64,000 nt of DNA from Anaeromyxobacter sp. Fw109-5 (GCF_000017505.1 NC_009675.1:4344501-4408500), one strand, 5' to 3'; counted from the stretch's first letter, positions 1 to 9,030 are shown. Notes: generated from the letters alone by a model not told the origin. Numbers and translations are program-made.

Positions 1-153
1 GGGAGTGAAGTGCTCCCGCAGGTTCTCGCCGAGGAACGCGAGGTCTGCCACGCGAAGGCTCCCGAACTCGGGGATACGGCGAAGGAAGAGCAGCCGCTCC
101 ACCGGCCCGAGCCTCGGCCCTCGCGGCGCCTGGACGAACGCCTCATCGAGCAT
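1..153 (-). CDS. Cyclic-nucleotide-binding-like protein, N-terminal fragment
   Basis: Only the first 51 codons are inside the window; the gene runs off the left edge. The fragment starts at an ATG at 153 that lies 11 bases inside the end of the transporter/HEAT gene, so the two are probably translationally coupled. The visible residues include VERLLFLRRIPEFGSL followed by DLAFLGENLREHF, the pattern seen at the start of cAMP-receptor-type domains (a short helix of the form 'LLFLRRIPxFxxL', then a helix before the beta-roll). That is a family resemblance from a short stretch, so the function is tentative. The context, fourth gene after two nucleotide-translocase-like carriers, fits a regulatory or sensory partner. 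Confidence 0.55.
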   Translation of the reverse strand, partial: MLDEAFVQAPRGPRLGPVERLLFLRRIPEFGSLRVADLAFLGENLREHFTP

Positions 154-2872
154 CGGCGAGCCCCTCTCCCGCACCGGAGAGCCGTCGAAGCGCGCGTGCG
201 GCGGCGCGCTGGAGCACGCCGGCGGGGTGCTCCAGCTGCAGCCGCTCCACCTGCTCGCGGAGGTCCCGGAGGCCCAGCTCCCCGATGTGGTGGACGGCGA
301 GCGACCGCAGAGCGTCCCCCGGCGACTCGAGCAGGACCCCGAGCAGCCTCTCGTAGCCGAGGGCTTCCACGCGGTAGTGAGCGCCCGCCCGGGCGAGGCG
401 AACGGCGTCCGGGAGATCGTCGACCAGGGCGAGGACCGGCTCGCGCAGCGCCGGCGGGAGCAGGTGCTCGAGCAGCTCGAGGCTCGAGGCGCGCAGCTCC
501 GGGCTGGTGTTCGAGAGGCCGCGGTGCACGTCGTGGAGGTTCTCTCCCCGCAGCTCGAGGGCGAGCAGGCGGAAGAGACGCTCGACGGCGTGCCGCTCCT
601 TGTCACGCAAGAGCGCCACGAGCAGGTCGTGGCTGGCGGTCGCGCGCCGGGGGTCCTCGACCGCACCCTCGAGCAGCACGGCGCGCCAGTGGATCAGCCG
701 GAAGGTGACCTCGAGCGTTCGTTCCATCGCCTGGTGCAGGAGCTCGCGATCGAGCGGGAGCGCGGGGTGGTCGGCGGCGAGGCGCCCCAGGCCCCGCAGG
801 ATCCGGAAGCGCACCATCCCGTCCGGCTCGACGAGGAGTCGCCCGAGGAGGACGGGGGCAGCCGCCTCCGCCGGGAAGCGGCTGATCGTCCGCGGCAGGT
901 GGCGTCGCACGGCGTGGGGGAGAGACGGATCGGCGAGCGCAGCGGCGACGAAGGAGAGCCCGCGCTCGCCGAACCGGAGGAGGGCCGTGCGCGCCGCGCC
1001 GCGGACCTCCCCCTGCGCCAGCAGGCGCACCAGCACGGGCAGGAACCGCTCGCTCCGGAGCGTGCCCATGGCGCGCGCCACCTCGGTGAGCACGGCCGGC
1101 TCCGAGCCGTGCGCGAGCCGTTCGAGCAGCTCCTCGAAGACGGGCGAGGGTCGCTGCGCGACGGCGCGGGCGAGCTCACGCCGCACCTCCGGATCCGGGT
1201 CGGCGAGCAGCTCCTCGAGGGCGGGAGCCGCGTCCACCGGGTCCTCGCCCAGCGAGACGAGCGCCACGGACGCGGCGGCGCGCACGACCGGGCTCGGATC
1301 GGCGGCTGCCGCGCGGAGGACGTCGCGGTCGGGCACCGCGGCCGTGCGCGCTCGGAGCGCGGCAGCGCGGAGCCGTGGGCTGGCGTGGTGGCGCAGGCGA
1401 TCGGCCGCCCCCACGAAGTCGCGGCGACCCCCGCGCTCGAACAGCTCGAGCGCCCGCAGGGCCACCGCCTCGGAGGGGTGGTACAGCACGAGCGTGGGGA
1501 TCAGCCGGACGTGCCCTCCGTCCGCGAGGACGTCCATGGCGCCGATCACCTCGGCGTCGTCGCCGCTGCCGAGCGCCGCGAGGACCGCCTCGAACGCCGG
1601 GACGTCCAGCGCGGGCAGCTCCGCTCCACCGCGTAGCCTGCCCTCCCGCAGTGCGCTCCGGAACACGTCGAGGTAGCCCTGGCGCAGCTCACGCGCCCGG
1701 ACGATCCAGGCGAGCGAGAGCGCGGCGCAGGCCGCGGCGACCCACGTCTCCGGGCGCGGGAGCGCCATCGCCGCCAGGATCCCGAGCGACGCCAGCGCCT
1801 GGCCACCCCGGCGCGCCGCGACGTCGAGGAACGGCTTCGTGCGGGAGCGCAGCTCGTCGGGCAACGGCACGAGCAGCAGCTCACTCGTGGAGCGGTGCAC
1901 GTCCCTGAACGCCCCGTCCGCCGCTTTCAAGAAGAGCGCCGCGACGAGCGCGCCGCCCGCCACGAACCCCGCGGAGCCCAGCAGGAGCAGCCCCGGCAGC
2001 ACGGCCTGGGTCCGCGTGAGGCCGAGGACGCGCAGGAGCCACCCGGCGACGAAGAGCTGGGTGCCGAGCGCGAGGGCGTTCAGCGCCGTGTACGTACCGG
2101 CGAAGAACGCGCCCAGCTCGCCCGCCGGAACCGACCGGGCGACGCCGCTCTTGAAGACGAAGTCGGCCGCGGTGAGGGCCATCGTGGAGAGCAGCGCGAG
2201 CGCCGCCAGCCCGCGCGCGTAGCGGTGCTCGCGGACGATCCGCATGGAGGAAGCGAGCGGCGCGCGCGGCCGCGTCAGGGCGGGGCCCCCGGGCGAGAGG
2301 AGCAGCGCGGGACCCACCGCGGTGAGCGCCTGCGCCCCCGCGCTCGCGAGCAGCAGGCCCGCGGGTGGGGAGACGGTCAGGAGCGCGCGCGCGACCGCGG
2401 CGCCGACGACGCCTCCGACGAGGCCACCGACGGTGAGGGCGGTGAAGGCCCCCTTCGCCTCCCGGACCGTCCAGAACCCTCCCAGGATGAGCCAGAGCTG
2501 GAGCCCGGTCACCGTCGCGTTGACCCCCGTCCACACGTAGAGCGCCCGCAGCTTCCACGGGTCACCCGCCGGCCCCAGCGCCCAGAGCCCGGCGGTCACC
2601 GCCGCCGTCGTGAGCAGCATCAGCGAGAGGCTGCGCCGCCCGAGCGAGGAGCGGCCCGACGGCCACGAGACGCGCGACAGCCCGGCCGCCGCGACGGCGA
2701 TGGCCAGGTAGGCCCAGGGGAGCTGCGAGGCGGGGAGGCGGGCGAGGAAGAGCGCGTCACGCGCCGTCTCGAGGAGCGCGTGCCCGACGGCGACGCCGAA
2801 GACCGTGAGGAACGCGGCCGCGGCGCGGCGGCGTTCGAAGGCCCCGAGGCCCGCACCGAACCATGACGTCAT
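143..2872 (-). CDS. ATP/ADP-translocase-like carrier fused to HEAT repeats
   Basis: A 909-residue protein. Roughly residues 1-400 are a polytopic membrane region with about a dozen hydrophobic segments. The first of them carries LLETARDALFL, which lines up with LKTVREPLIL in the preceding gene and with the first-helix signature of the NTT/TLC nucleotide carrier family. From about residue 420 to the end the protein is soluble and made of repeated helical pairs with conserved Asp-Pro/Val-Arg positions, typical of HEAT repeats (for example DPSPVVRAAASVALVSLG and DPDPEVRRELARAVA). The ATG at 2872 overlaps the stop of the upstream gene as ATGA, which fixes the start. Substrate is unknown. The HEAT domain should lie on one side of the inner membrane as a binding platform. 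It is longer than classical NTT carriers (about 500 residues). Confidence 0.75.
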   Translation of the reverse strand: MTSWFGAGLGAFERRRAAAAFLTVFGVAVGHALLETARDALFLARLPASQLPWAYLAIAVAAAGLSRVSWPSGRSSLGRRSLSLMLLTTAAVTAGLWALGPAGDPWKLRALYVWTGVNATVTGLQLWLILGGFWTVREAKGAFTALTVGGLVGGVVGAAVARALLTVSPPAGLLLASAGAQALTAVGPALLLSPGGPALTRPRAPLASSMRIVREHRYARGLAALALLSTMALTAADFVFKSGVARSVPAGELGAFFAGTYTALNALALGTQLFVAGWLLRVLGLTRTQAVLPGLLLLGSAGFVAGGALVAALFLKAADGAFRDVHRSTSELLLVPLPDELRSRTKPFLDVAARRGGQALASLGILAAMALPRPETWVAAACAALSLAWIVRARELRQGYLDVFRSALREGRLRGGAELPALDVPAFEAVLAALGSGDDAEVIGAMDVLADGGHVRLIPTLVLYHPSEAVALRALELFERGGRRDFVGAADRLRHHASPRLRAAALRARTAAVPDRDVLRAAAADPSPVVRAAASVALVSLGEDPVDAAPALEELLADPDPEVRRELARAVAQRPSPVFEELLERLAHGSEPAVLTEVARAMGTLRSERFLPVLVRLLAQGEVRGAARTALLRFGERGLSFVAAALADPSLPHAVRRHLPRTISRFPAEAAAPVLLGRLLVEPDGMVRFRILRGLGRLAADHPALPLDRELLHQAMERTLEVTFRLIHWRAVLLEGAVEDPRRATASHDLLVALLRDKERHAVERLFRLLALELRGENLHDVHRGLSNTSPELRASSLELLEHLLPPALREPVLALVDDLPDAVRLARAGAHYRVEALGYERLLGVLLESPGDALRSLAVHHIGELGLRDLREQVERLQLEHPAGVLQRAAARALRRLSGAGEGLADAR

Positions 2873-4188
2873 GAGCACGTGAGGCAGAGCGATCGATAGC
2901 GCCGGACGAGCGCCCATGCCGTCGCGGCCCACAGGGGGATCAGCAGCAGGTTCAGGGACGCGAACCCGACGATCCCGACGTCCACGAAGGTGGTGCCGGC
3001 GTAGACGACGCCGGCGGAGAGGAGGTCCCCCGCGCGGACGAAGAAGCTGTCGATGGCCTGCTTGGCCTTGTACTTCTCCTCCCGGGCCGTGGGGAGCCAC
3101 AGCATCTGCTTGCCCGTGTTCATCACCGAGTAGTCCACCGCGTTCTCGGCGGTCTTCGCCCAGCGGGTCGCGGCGAGGCCGGCGCCGGTCGCCACGAGGG
3201 CGTAGGCGCCGAACGCGACGAGCGGCAGCGCGAGCAGCGCGCCCGCCAGGCCGAACCGCTTCACGAGGCGCGACACGAGCAACGCCTGGAGGACGACGGA
3301 GGCGACGTTCACCCAGTAGAAGTACCGCCCGTAGAACGCCCCGATGTACGCGGCGACGTCCAGCGCCGGATCCGTGGCGGAGGCGAGCCGGGCGGCGCTC
3401 ACCACCGAGCGGCCGAGAACGTACTCGCCGGTGGCGTTGACCAGGTTCAGGAGGACGAGGAGCACCGCGACGAGGCGCAGGTAGGGGGAGCGCAACACCA
3501 GCCCGAAGCCGCCCGGGCCGGGCGCGAGCGGCGCGCGCTGCGCGCGCGGCGTGCCCCGCGTCCTGCGCTCCACGATGCGGTAGAGCGCGAGCTGGAGCAC
3601 GAGGAGCGCCGCCCCGACGTGCATCAGCTGGTATGGCGAGGCGCCGCCCTCGAAGAGCCGCTCCGCCAGCTTGGAGCCGACCGGGCTGCCCGCGGCGGCG
3701 CCGATGGCGATCACCGGGAAGAGCCGCTCGCCCGACTCCGGGCCGTGGAGGTCGTTCGCGTACGACCAGAACAGGGCGATCGCCGCGTTGCTGAAGATCC
3801 CCACCCAGACGTAGAAGGCGAAGCCGAGGTACGGCAGCCGGGCGAGCGAAGCGAGGTAGAACACCTCCACCGTCCCCGCGAAGAACAGGCCCATCGCGAC
3901 CACGAGCCGGGCGCGGCTCACGCGCGTGGAGATCCAGCCGTAGGCGGGCACGAAGGCGATCAGGGCCGCCGCCTGGAAGGCGGCCGCGTACGACTTCATC
4001 TCCGCGCCGCCGCCCGCCAGGATGAGCGGCTCGCGGACGGTCTTGAGCACGTAGTACGCGACGAGGAGCACGAACAGGGTGAGGAGGAGGAGGAATACTC
4101 TCCCCGACTCCGACGGCTCGACCTCGCCGAAGATCCGCAGCGCGCGCGCGAGGGCGCCTGACGCCCGGGCGGAGGGGGCGCGGTTCAG
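2869..4188 (-). CDS. NTT/TLC-type nucleotide carrier
   Basis: About 430 residues with 11-12 hydrophobic segments. The first segment reads YYVLKTVREPLILAGGG, the Lys-x-x-Arg-Glu pattern of the ATP:ADP antiporter family (PF03219) known from Chlamydia, Rickettsia and plastids. Further family-like stretches are LPYLGFAFYVWVGIFSNAAI and the late FFVRAGDLLSAG. The start is unclear: no ATG, GTG or TTG lies in frame just before the first membrane helix. The coordinate given is a CTG that overlaps the upstream stop codon; a start inside the upstream gene is possible. Family members exchange nucleotides in intracellular bacteria, but free-living relatives have unknown substrates. Coupled by ATGA to the downstream HEAT-fused carrier. 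Confidence 0.75.
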   Translation of the reverse strand: MNRAPSARASGALARALRIFGEVEPSESGRVFLLLLTLFVLLVAYYVLKTVREPLILAGGGAEMKSYAAAFQAAALIAFVPAYGWISTRVSRARLVVAMGLFFAGTVEVFYLASLARLPYLGFAFYVWVGIFSNAAIALFWSYANDLHGPESGERLFPVIAIGAAAGSPVGSKLAERLFEGGASPYQLMHVGAALLVLQLALYRIVERRTRGTPRAQRAPLAPGPGGFGLVLRSPYLRLVAVLLVLLNLVNATGEYVLGRSVVSAARLASATDPALDVAAYIGAFYGRYFYWVNVASVVLQALLVSRLVKRFGLAGALLALPLVAFGAYALVATGAGLAATRWAKTAENAVDYSVMNTGKQMLWLPTAREEKYKAKQAIDSFFVRAGDLLSAGVVYAGTTFVDVGIVGFASLNLLLIPLWAATAWALVRRYRSLCLTCS

Positions 4189-6845
4189 AAGGGGAACCCC
4201 ATCCCGACGTACAGGCCGGTCCTCTCCGCGCTGCGGGCGACCGAGAGGGTGACGGTGTTCGCCCGCTTCAGGTAGGCGAACCAGATCCCGCCGCCCGCGC
4301 TGGTGTGCCAGCGGTCCGAGTCCTCGCCCTGCAGCCACACACGGCCCGCGTCGGTGAGCGCGAAGGCGCCCCACTCGCCGGGGAGGACGAGGTGGAAGCG
4401 CCCGAAGGACAGCCTCAGCTCGGCGCTGCCGTGGGCGCTGGCGTCGCCGGCGAACCGCTGGCTGCTGAACCCACGCAGCGACGCGTCGCCGCCGAGGAAC
4501 GCCGCCGACTGGAACGGATACGTCCCGAACACCCGCTTCGCGCCGACGCGCAGCGCCAGGGTCGGGCGCAGGACGAAGGGGGCCGTGAGATGGGTCGACG
4601 CGTCGAGGTGGAGGTCGCCGTAGGCGTGCTCCGCGTCCCACACGGCGGGGTGGAACGTGCCGCCTGCCCTGACGAGCGTCCCGCGCGTCGCGGCGGCCGG
4701 GACGTCGCGGGTGTCGAGCTCGAGCTCGGCCAGGGCGCCGAGCTGCCCGAAGGAGCCGGAGCCGTAGGGACGCGTCTGGCCGATGAACGTGCCCTGGGGC
4801 CGGCGCATGGAGAAGTGATGCAGCGTGGGCCCGAGCGAGAGGGTCAACCGCGACGCGAGCGGGACGTTCACCAGGGGCGCGAGCGAGAGCTCCGTCTGCT
4901 TCACCTCGTAGAACGAGGTGCTCTCCTCCTTGGGGGTCTCGTTGCCGAACCCGAAGAAGCGCAGGATCTCGACCTGCGACGCCCGCGCGACGAGCGAGTA
5001 GAACACCGCCGCGTTCTCGCGGCGGAGCTCGCCGTGGTAGTGGCCCCGGAACCCGCCTGCGCCGGTCGCGTACCCGACGTGGATGAGCTGGCGGCTCCGG
5101 TATGGGTGGGTCCGGAACGCGAACCGATCGAGCTGCACCCCGGCGCCGAGGAAGACGCCGAGCTCGGGGGTGAACGCGAACCAGGGGAGCCAGGTCGTCT
5201 GTCGGCCCCAGTCCCGGGCCGGGATGAAGGGCACCTCCGACTCGAGCGGAGGAGGCGTGTACGGCCGCTCGTCGAGCGCCGTGCCCGGGCCGCGCAGCAC
5301 GCGGTTCCGCCCCTGCCAGTCCGCGAGCCGCGTCCCACCGCCCGCCGCGTCATCGAGGAGGTCGTCGCCCTCGCCCCCGAGGACGTGTACGCGCACTCCC
5401 GATCGCCCGCGAGCGGCGAACCGGTCCGCGCCCCCGCGCAGGTCGATGCGGACCTCCCGGGTCTCGCGCGGCTCGAAGCGGCGGCGGAACCAGGGCTCGC
5501 CGACGGGCGCGCCGGTCGCGTCCGCGCGTGACACCACCACCTCGAGACCGCCGCCCGGGAGCGCGATCGCCTCCGCGACGTCCGGCGCGTCGGTGCCCGC
5601 GACGCGGACCTCCTCGGACAGGTGGCGATAGAAGTGGTTCGCCGCCTGCCCGAGGCGGTCGCGGCGTCGCCGCAGGTCATGCGCCAGCCGCGCGCCGTCC
5701 ACGCGCTGGTACTCCTCCGGCAGCCGGCGGACGGCCGCGTCGATCACGTCGTCGGTGAGCCGGCGCCGGAGATCCGCGGCGAGCTCGTCCCACGCCGGCT
5801 TCTCCAGATCAGACAGGAGCTCGCGATCGAGGGGCCACGCCTGCCAGGTGAGCCCGAGCATGCCGGGGTAGTCGTCGCCGAACGACACCCATCGTGGATT
5901 CCAGTTGCGCGCCAGGGCGAGCAGGAGGCCCTCGAAGCGGCACAGCGCGAAGTCGCGATCCTCCGGGATGGGCTGCCAGCCGGCCTGCCCCGGCACCTTC
6001 GCCCAGCGCCACTGTCCGAGGTGCCGGTCCCAGTCGCCCAGGAGCAGGTCCATCAGCCGCGCGCGGAGGAACGCCCGGGAGTCGGCGCGCTCGTCGGGGT
6101 TCGCCCGCAGCCGGTCCAGGAGCTCGCGCCCGTCGACGATCTCGGTCGCGCCGGCGAATCCCGGCTGGCCCGCCTCCGCGGCGCGCGGGAACTCCTGGAT
6201 CGTCCCCAGCACGCCCGCGAAGTCGCCGCGGAACTCGCCGAGCGCCGCGTCGTCGGGCATCACGACGAGGCGAGGCTCGACGTGGAGCACGCCCGCCGCC
6301 TCGAGCAGCGGCGCCGCCACGACCGGCGCGGCGGGGTGGATCGCCGCCACCTGATCCTGCGCGATCTCGCCGGCGATCGTGCGCCGGAGCTCCTCGGGGA
6401 GGCCGCGGGTCGCGTCCTTCTCCGTCGCTCGGAACGTGTACGCGCGACCGTCGCCGCCGCGCAGCGCGAGGCCGCTGCTCTGGCCGGCGCCGACACGCCG
6501 GACGGGCGTGAGCCCCCCGGCGAAGCGGCGCAGGTCGAGGAGCTCGAACGTCGCGGGCAGCACCCAGAGGGCCCGGTATTCGTCGCCGAAGAAGAGGCGG
6601 TGGAGCCGCGGGGTGTCGTAGCGCGCACCGGCGGCCTGAACGACCGTCCCGAGTCCCGGCTCGCCGGACGCCGCGGCCGGCTCGTCCGCCACGGCCTCGG
6701 GGCCGCTCGCGGTCGCGAGGAGTCCGGCCGCGATCGTCCGCACGGCGCGGGCGGCGAGGCTCGTCCCGCGCCAGGAGCGGCGCGGTCGCGCGGGCCGCCC
6801 GAGGGACTGGCGCGGGGAGGAAGAGGTAGTCCGCGTGGAGGCCAT
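4185..6845 (-). CDS. Omp85-like barrel protein with kinase-like periplasmic domain
   Basis: An 886-residue exported protein. Residues about 28-50 form an Arg-led, Ala/Leu-rich signal sequence with a likely cut after AVA-D. Residues about 60-440 match the region found ahead of BamA/TamA-type barrels in Bacteroidetes proteins. It contains GDWDRHLGQWRW (270-281) and PIPEDRDFAL with Asp-Arg-Asp at 296-298, which resemble the catalytic loop and metal-binding Asp of Fam20C/HipA-type atypical kinases. YTFRATEKD further upstream could be the nucleotide-binding strand. An Asp-rich GGEGDDLLDD at about 491-500 looks like a calcium-binding turn. From about 550 to the C-terminal Phe the alternating pattern and final strand fit an outer-membrane surface-antigen barrel. 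The barrel call is firm; kinase activity is inference. Confidence 0.75.
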   Translation of the reverse strand: MASTRTTSSSPRQSLGRPARPRRSWRGTSLAARAVRTIAAGLLATASGPEAVADEPAAASGEPGLGTVVQAAGARYDTPRLHRLFFGDEYRALWVLPATFELLDLRRFAGGLTPVRRVGAGQSSGLALRGGDGRAYTFRATEKDATRGLPEELRRTIAGEIAQDQVAAIHPAAPVVAAPLLEAAGVLHVEPRLVVMPDDAALGEFRGDFAGVLGTIQEFPRAAEAGQPGFAGATEIVDGRELLDRLRANPDERADSRAFLRARLMDLLLGDWDRHLGQWRWAKVPGQAGWQPIPEDRDFALCRFEGLLLALARNWNPRWVSFGDDYPGMLGLTWQAWPLDRELLSDLEKPAWDELAADLRRRLTDDVIDAAVRRLPEEYQRVDGARLAHDLRRRRDRLGQAANHFYRHLSEEVRVAGTDAPDVAEAIALPGGGLEVVVSRADATGAPVGEPWFRRRFEPRETREVRIDLRGGADRFAARGRSGVRVHVLGGEGDDLLDDAAGGGTRLADWQGRNRVLRGPGTALDERPYTPPPLESEVPFIPARDWGRQTTWLPWFAFTPELGVFLGAGVQLDRFAFRTHPYRSRQLIHVGYATGAGGFRGHYHGELRRENAAVFYSLVARASQVEILRFFGFGNETPKEESTSFYEVKQTELSLAPLVNVPLASRLTLSLGPTLHHFSMRRPQGTFIGQTRPYGSGSFGQLGALAELELDTRDVPAAATRGTLVRAGGTFHPAVWDAEHAYGDLHLDASTHLTAPFVLRPTLALRVGAKRVFGTYPFQSAAFLGGDASLRGFSSQRFAGDASAHGSAELRLSFGRFHLVLPGEWGAFALTDAGRVWLQGEDSDRWHTSAGGGIWFAYLKRANTVTLSVARSAERTGLYVGMGFPF

Positions 6846-6921
6846 CGAGGCTCAGCCGCTCGTCCACGGTCGCAGCTCGCCTCGAGCGTCCTCGACGCGC
6901 ATCGGCGGCGGCCTTGGTGCC

Positions 6922-7932
6922 TCAGGGCACCAGCACCGCGCGGAAGCGGACGCGGTTCGCCATGACCCTGCCGAAGGCCTCTTCTGCCTGCTCGAGCGGA
7001 AACCTCTCGACGTGCGGGCGGACGTGGCCGAGGGCGCTGAACGCCATGGTCTCCTCGGAGTCGATCGCGCTGCCGCTCGGCCACCCCGCGATGGTCTTCC
7101 CTGACAGGAGCGAGAGCGCCGACAGCTGCAGCGGCTCGAACGACGCGGCGACGATGAGCAGCTTGCCGCGCGCCTTGAGCCCGTTCACCGTGCTCGCGAT
7201 CGCAGCGCTGTTCGGCGCGGTCGCGAGCACCAGATCGGCCCCGCCGAGCCTCCGCAAGCCCTCCGCCGCATCCACCTCCTGCGTGTCCACGTACTCGTGG
7301 GCGCCGAGCTCGAGCGCGAGCGCCCTCTTGTCCACGCCGCGCGAGAGCGCGACGGTCCGAAATCCCATCCGCGCCGAGTACTGGATGGCGAGGTGCCCGA
7401 GACCACCGACGCCTTGCACGGCCACGGTGTCTCCGGGCCGCGCGCCGCTGTTGCGCAGCGAGTTGTAGGTGGTGATCCCCGCGCAGAGCAGGGGGGCGGC
7501 CTCGGCTGCCTCCAGGCCATCCGGTATGCGCGCCGCCGCCTCGTATCTCACGACCGCGTATTCGGCGTAGCCGCCGTCCAGGGTGACGCCCGTGATCTGC
7601 GCCTTCACGCAGTTGATGAAGTCACCCTTGCGGCACGCGGTGCACACGAAGCAGTGACCCCCGTGCCAGCCCACGCCCACCCGGTCGCCGGCCCTCCACG
7701 CCGTGACGTTCGCGCCGACCGCGTCCACCCGGCCGGCGATCTCATGGCCGGGCACGCGCGGGAGCGTGAGCCCGGGATACGCGCCGGACCTCGTCACCGC
7801 GTCGCTGTGGCAGACGCCGCAGGCCTCCACCCTGACGCGGATCTCGCCAGGGCCGGGATCGGGCACCTCGCGCGAGGCGACCTCGAACGGACCATTCGGC
7901 CTCGAAGCCTGCACGACCTTCATCTTCGCCAC
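6922..7932 (-). CDS. Zinc-dependent alcohol dehydrogenase
   Basis: A 336-residue medium-chain dehydrogenase that oxidises alcohols or reduces aldehydes with NAD(P). Visible are GVCHSD with the catalytic-zinc Cys41, PGHEIAG with His63-Glu64, the third ligand Cys in PLLCAGIT, four structural-zinc cysteines (94, 97, 100, 108) and the nucleotide-binding turn GVGGLGHLA. The protein belongs to the AdhA/propanol-preferring branch by its GHCFVC-type lobe. The length is normal and all metal ligands are present. It stands alone, 76 bases from the barrel gene that starts at 6845 and on the same strand, so it could sit at the head of the same transcript. Confidence 0.9.
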   Translation of the reverse strand: MAKMKVVQASRPNGPFEVASREVPDPGPGEIRVRVEACGVCHSDAVTRSGAYPGLTLPRVPGHEIAGRVDAVGANVTAWRAGDRVGVGWHGGHCFVCTACRKGDFINCVKAQITGVTLDGGYAEYAVVRYEAAARIPDGLEAAEAAPLLCAGITTYNSLRNSGARPGDTVAVQGVGGLGHLAIQYSARMGFRTVALSRGVDKRALALELGAHEYVDTQEVDAAEGLRRLGGADLVLATAPNSAAIASTVNGLKARGKLLIVAASFEPLQLSALSLLSGKTIAGWPSGSAIDSEETMAFSALGHVRPHVERFPLEQAEEAFGRVMANRVRFRAVLVP

Positions 7933-8405
7933 GGCGCACCTCGCAGCTGGGCGGCGACGTGCCTGACGCTGCCGCGGTCAGCCGTATGGGGTTCCTTCCG
8001 ATTCACGGCCGCCGGAGGATTGTTCGTGGTCGACTGGACCTCCGCTTGTCCCTCACGGTACCGCCGGTCCGCGCTCCGCCGGACGCGGACGGTCGGCGGG
8101 CGACTTGGCGAGGCCACGCATGATGCGGCCTCGAGCTCCGTCCCGCATCGCGGCCGGGCCGCTCACGACCTGGTCCGGCTCGCGTGCTGATGGGGCGGCG
8201 GGGCGCTCTACCAGCCAGCGCCCTGGAACGCATGCCGGCCCGCGAGCACGAGGTGACGATCGGTGCGACCCGCGTCGCCTCGACGGCGCGCCCTGGCTCG
8301 GCGCCCCATCCCTCGCACGATTGACATCGATGAGCGCGAGATGCTTCGCTCAGTGTCGGCTCCCCGATGACGACCACCGCCAACCTGCAGCCGTGAACAG
8401 CGCCG
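7933..8405. other. Intergenic region without a recognised gene
   Basis: About 470 bases between the divergently placed dehydrogenase (minus) and lipoprotein gene (plus). Frames are open on both strands because of GC content, but none shows a credible start, composition or family. The region must contain promoters for both flanking genes; I could not single out convincing -35/-10 pairs. Confidence 0.5.
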
Positions 8406-8921
8406 ATGTTCGTGATGCGCAGCGCTCCCGTCCTCGTACGCACGAACGCGACGCCGGCGCTCCCTCGCGCGACTCGGCGAGCGAGAAGGATCGCGTGGTT
8501 CGTCGTGCTGGTCTTCGGGGGCCAGTTCGCCGCTGGCTGCTCCATCGTGTTCACTCGCGACCCGGCGATCCCCGCAGACCCCGTCGCACCGGTCCGATGC
8601 CCCGAGTCCCGCGCCGCCCCGATCGCCGACGCCGTGGCGAGCGCGGCGCTGCTGGCTACCGGGACCGCGATGCTCGTCTACTCGGCGACGCTGGACCCGG
8701 CGCGCAACGAGAAGGAGTGCGCTTCCTGCTTCGCCAGCGCGATCGCCGTCGTGCCTCTCCTCTACGGCGCGGGCGTAGGCGTGACGGCGAACTTCGGCTT
8801 CGACCGCGCCGCCCGATGCCGGAGAATCCACGGGTGGCAGCGCGAGTGCCTCGCGGGTGATCGCGCGGCGTGCCGCGCTCTCCAGGGCGAAGCGGACTCG
8901 GGGGCACTCCCGCCGCGCTGA
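8406..8921 (+). CDS. Small lipoprotein with two membrane-like segments
   Basis: A 171-residue protein. After an Arg-rich start comes IAWFVVLVFGGQFAAGC, a signal sequence ending in a lipobox (Ala-Ala-Gly-Cys), so it should be lipid-anchored. Two further hydrophobic stretches follow (about 75-95 and 115-135), separated by a short loop with two Cys (KECASC). The C-terminal part has CRRIHGWQRECLAGDRAACRAL, a Cys-spaced motif reminiscent of Sel1/Cys-rich myxobacterial proteins. A second in-frame ATG three codons on could be the real start. No function is recognised. Confidence 0.55.
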   Translation: MFVMRSAPVLVRTNATPALPRATRRARRIAWFVVLVFGGQFAAGCSIVFTRDPAIPADPVAPVRCPESRAAPIADAVASAALLATGTAMLVYSATLDPARNEKECASCFASAIAVVPLLYGAGVGVTANFGFDRAARCRRIHGWQRECLAGDRAACRALQGEADSGALPPR

Positions 8922-9030
8922 AGCCGCCGTCCCGGCGGAGTGCGCCCCCGTCCGGCGTCACCGCGAGGGGGTGAGGGCATCGTGCCTCGGGGCGCGAGGG
9001 ACGAGCGACGCCATCAGGGGAAAACGAAAA

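Noticed and set aside
8003-8554. A minus-strand gene in the intergenic region before the small lipoprotein
   Set aside because: No start signal, no known pattern, and it overlaps the better supported plus-strand lipoprotein gene.
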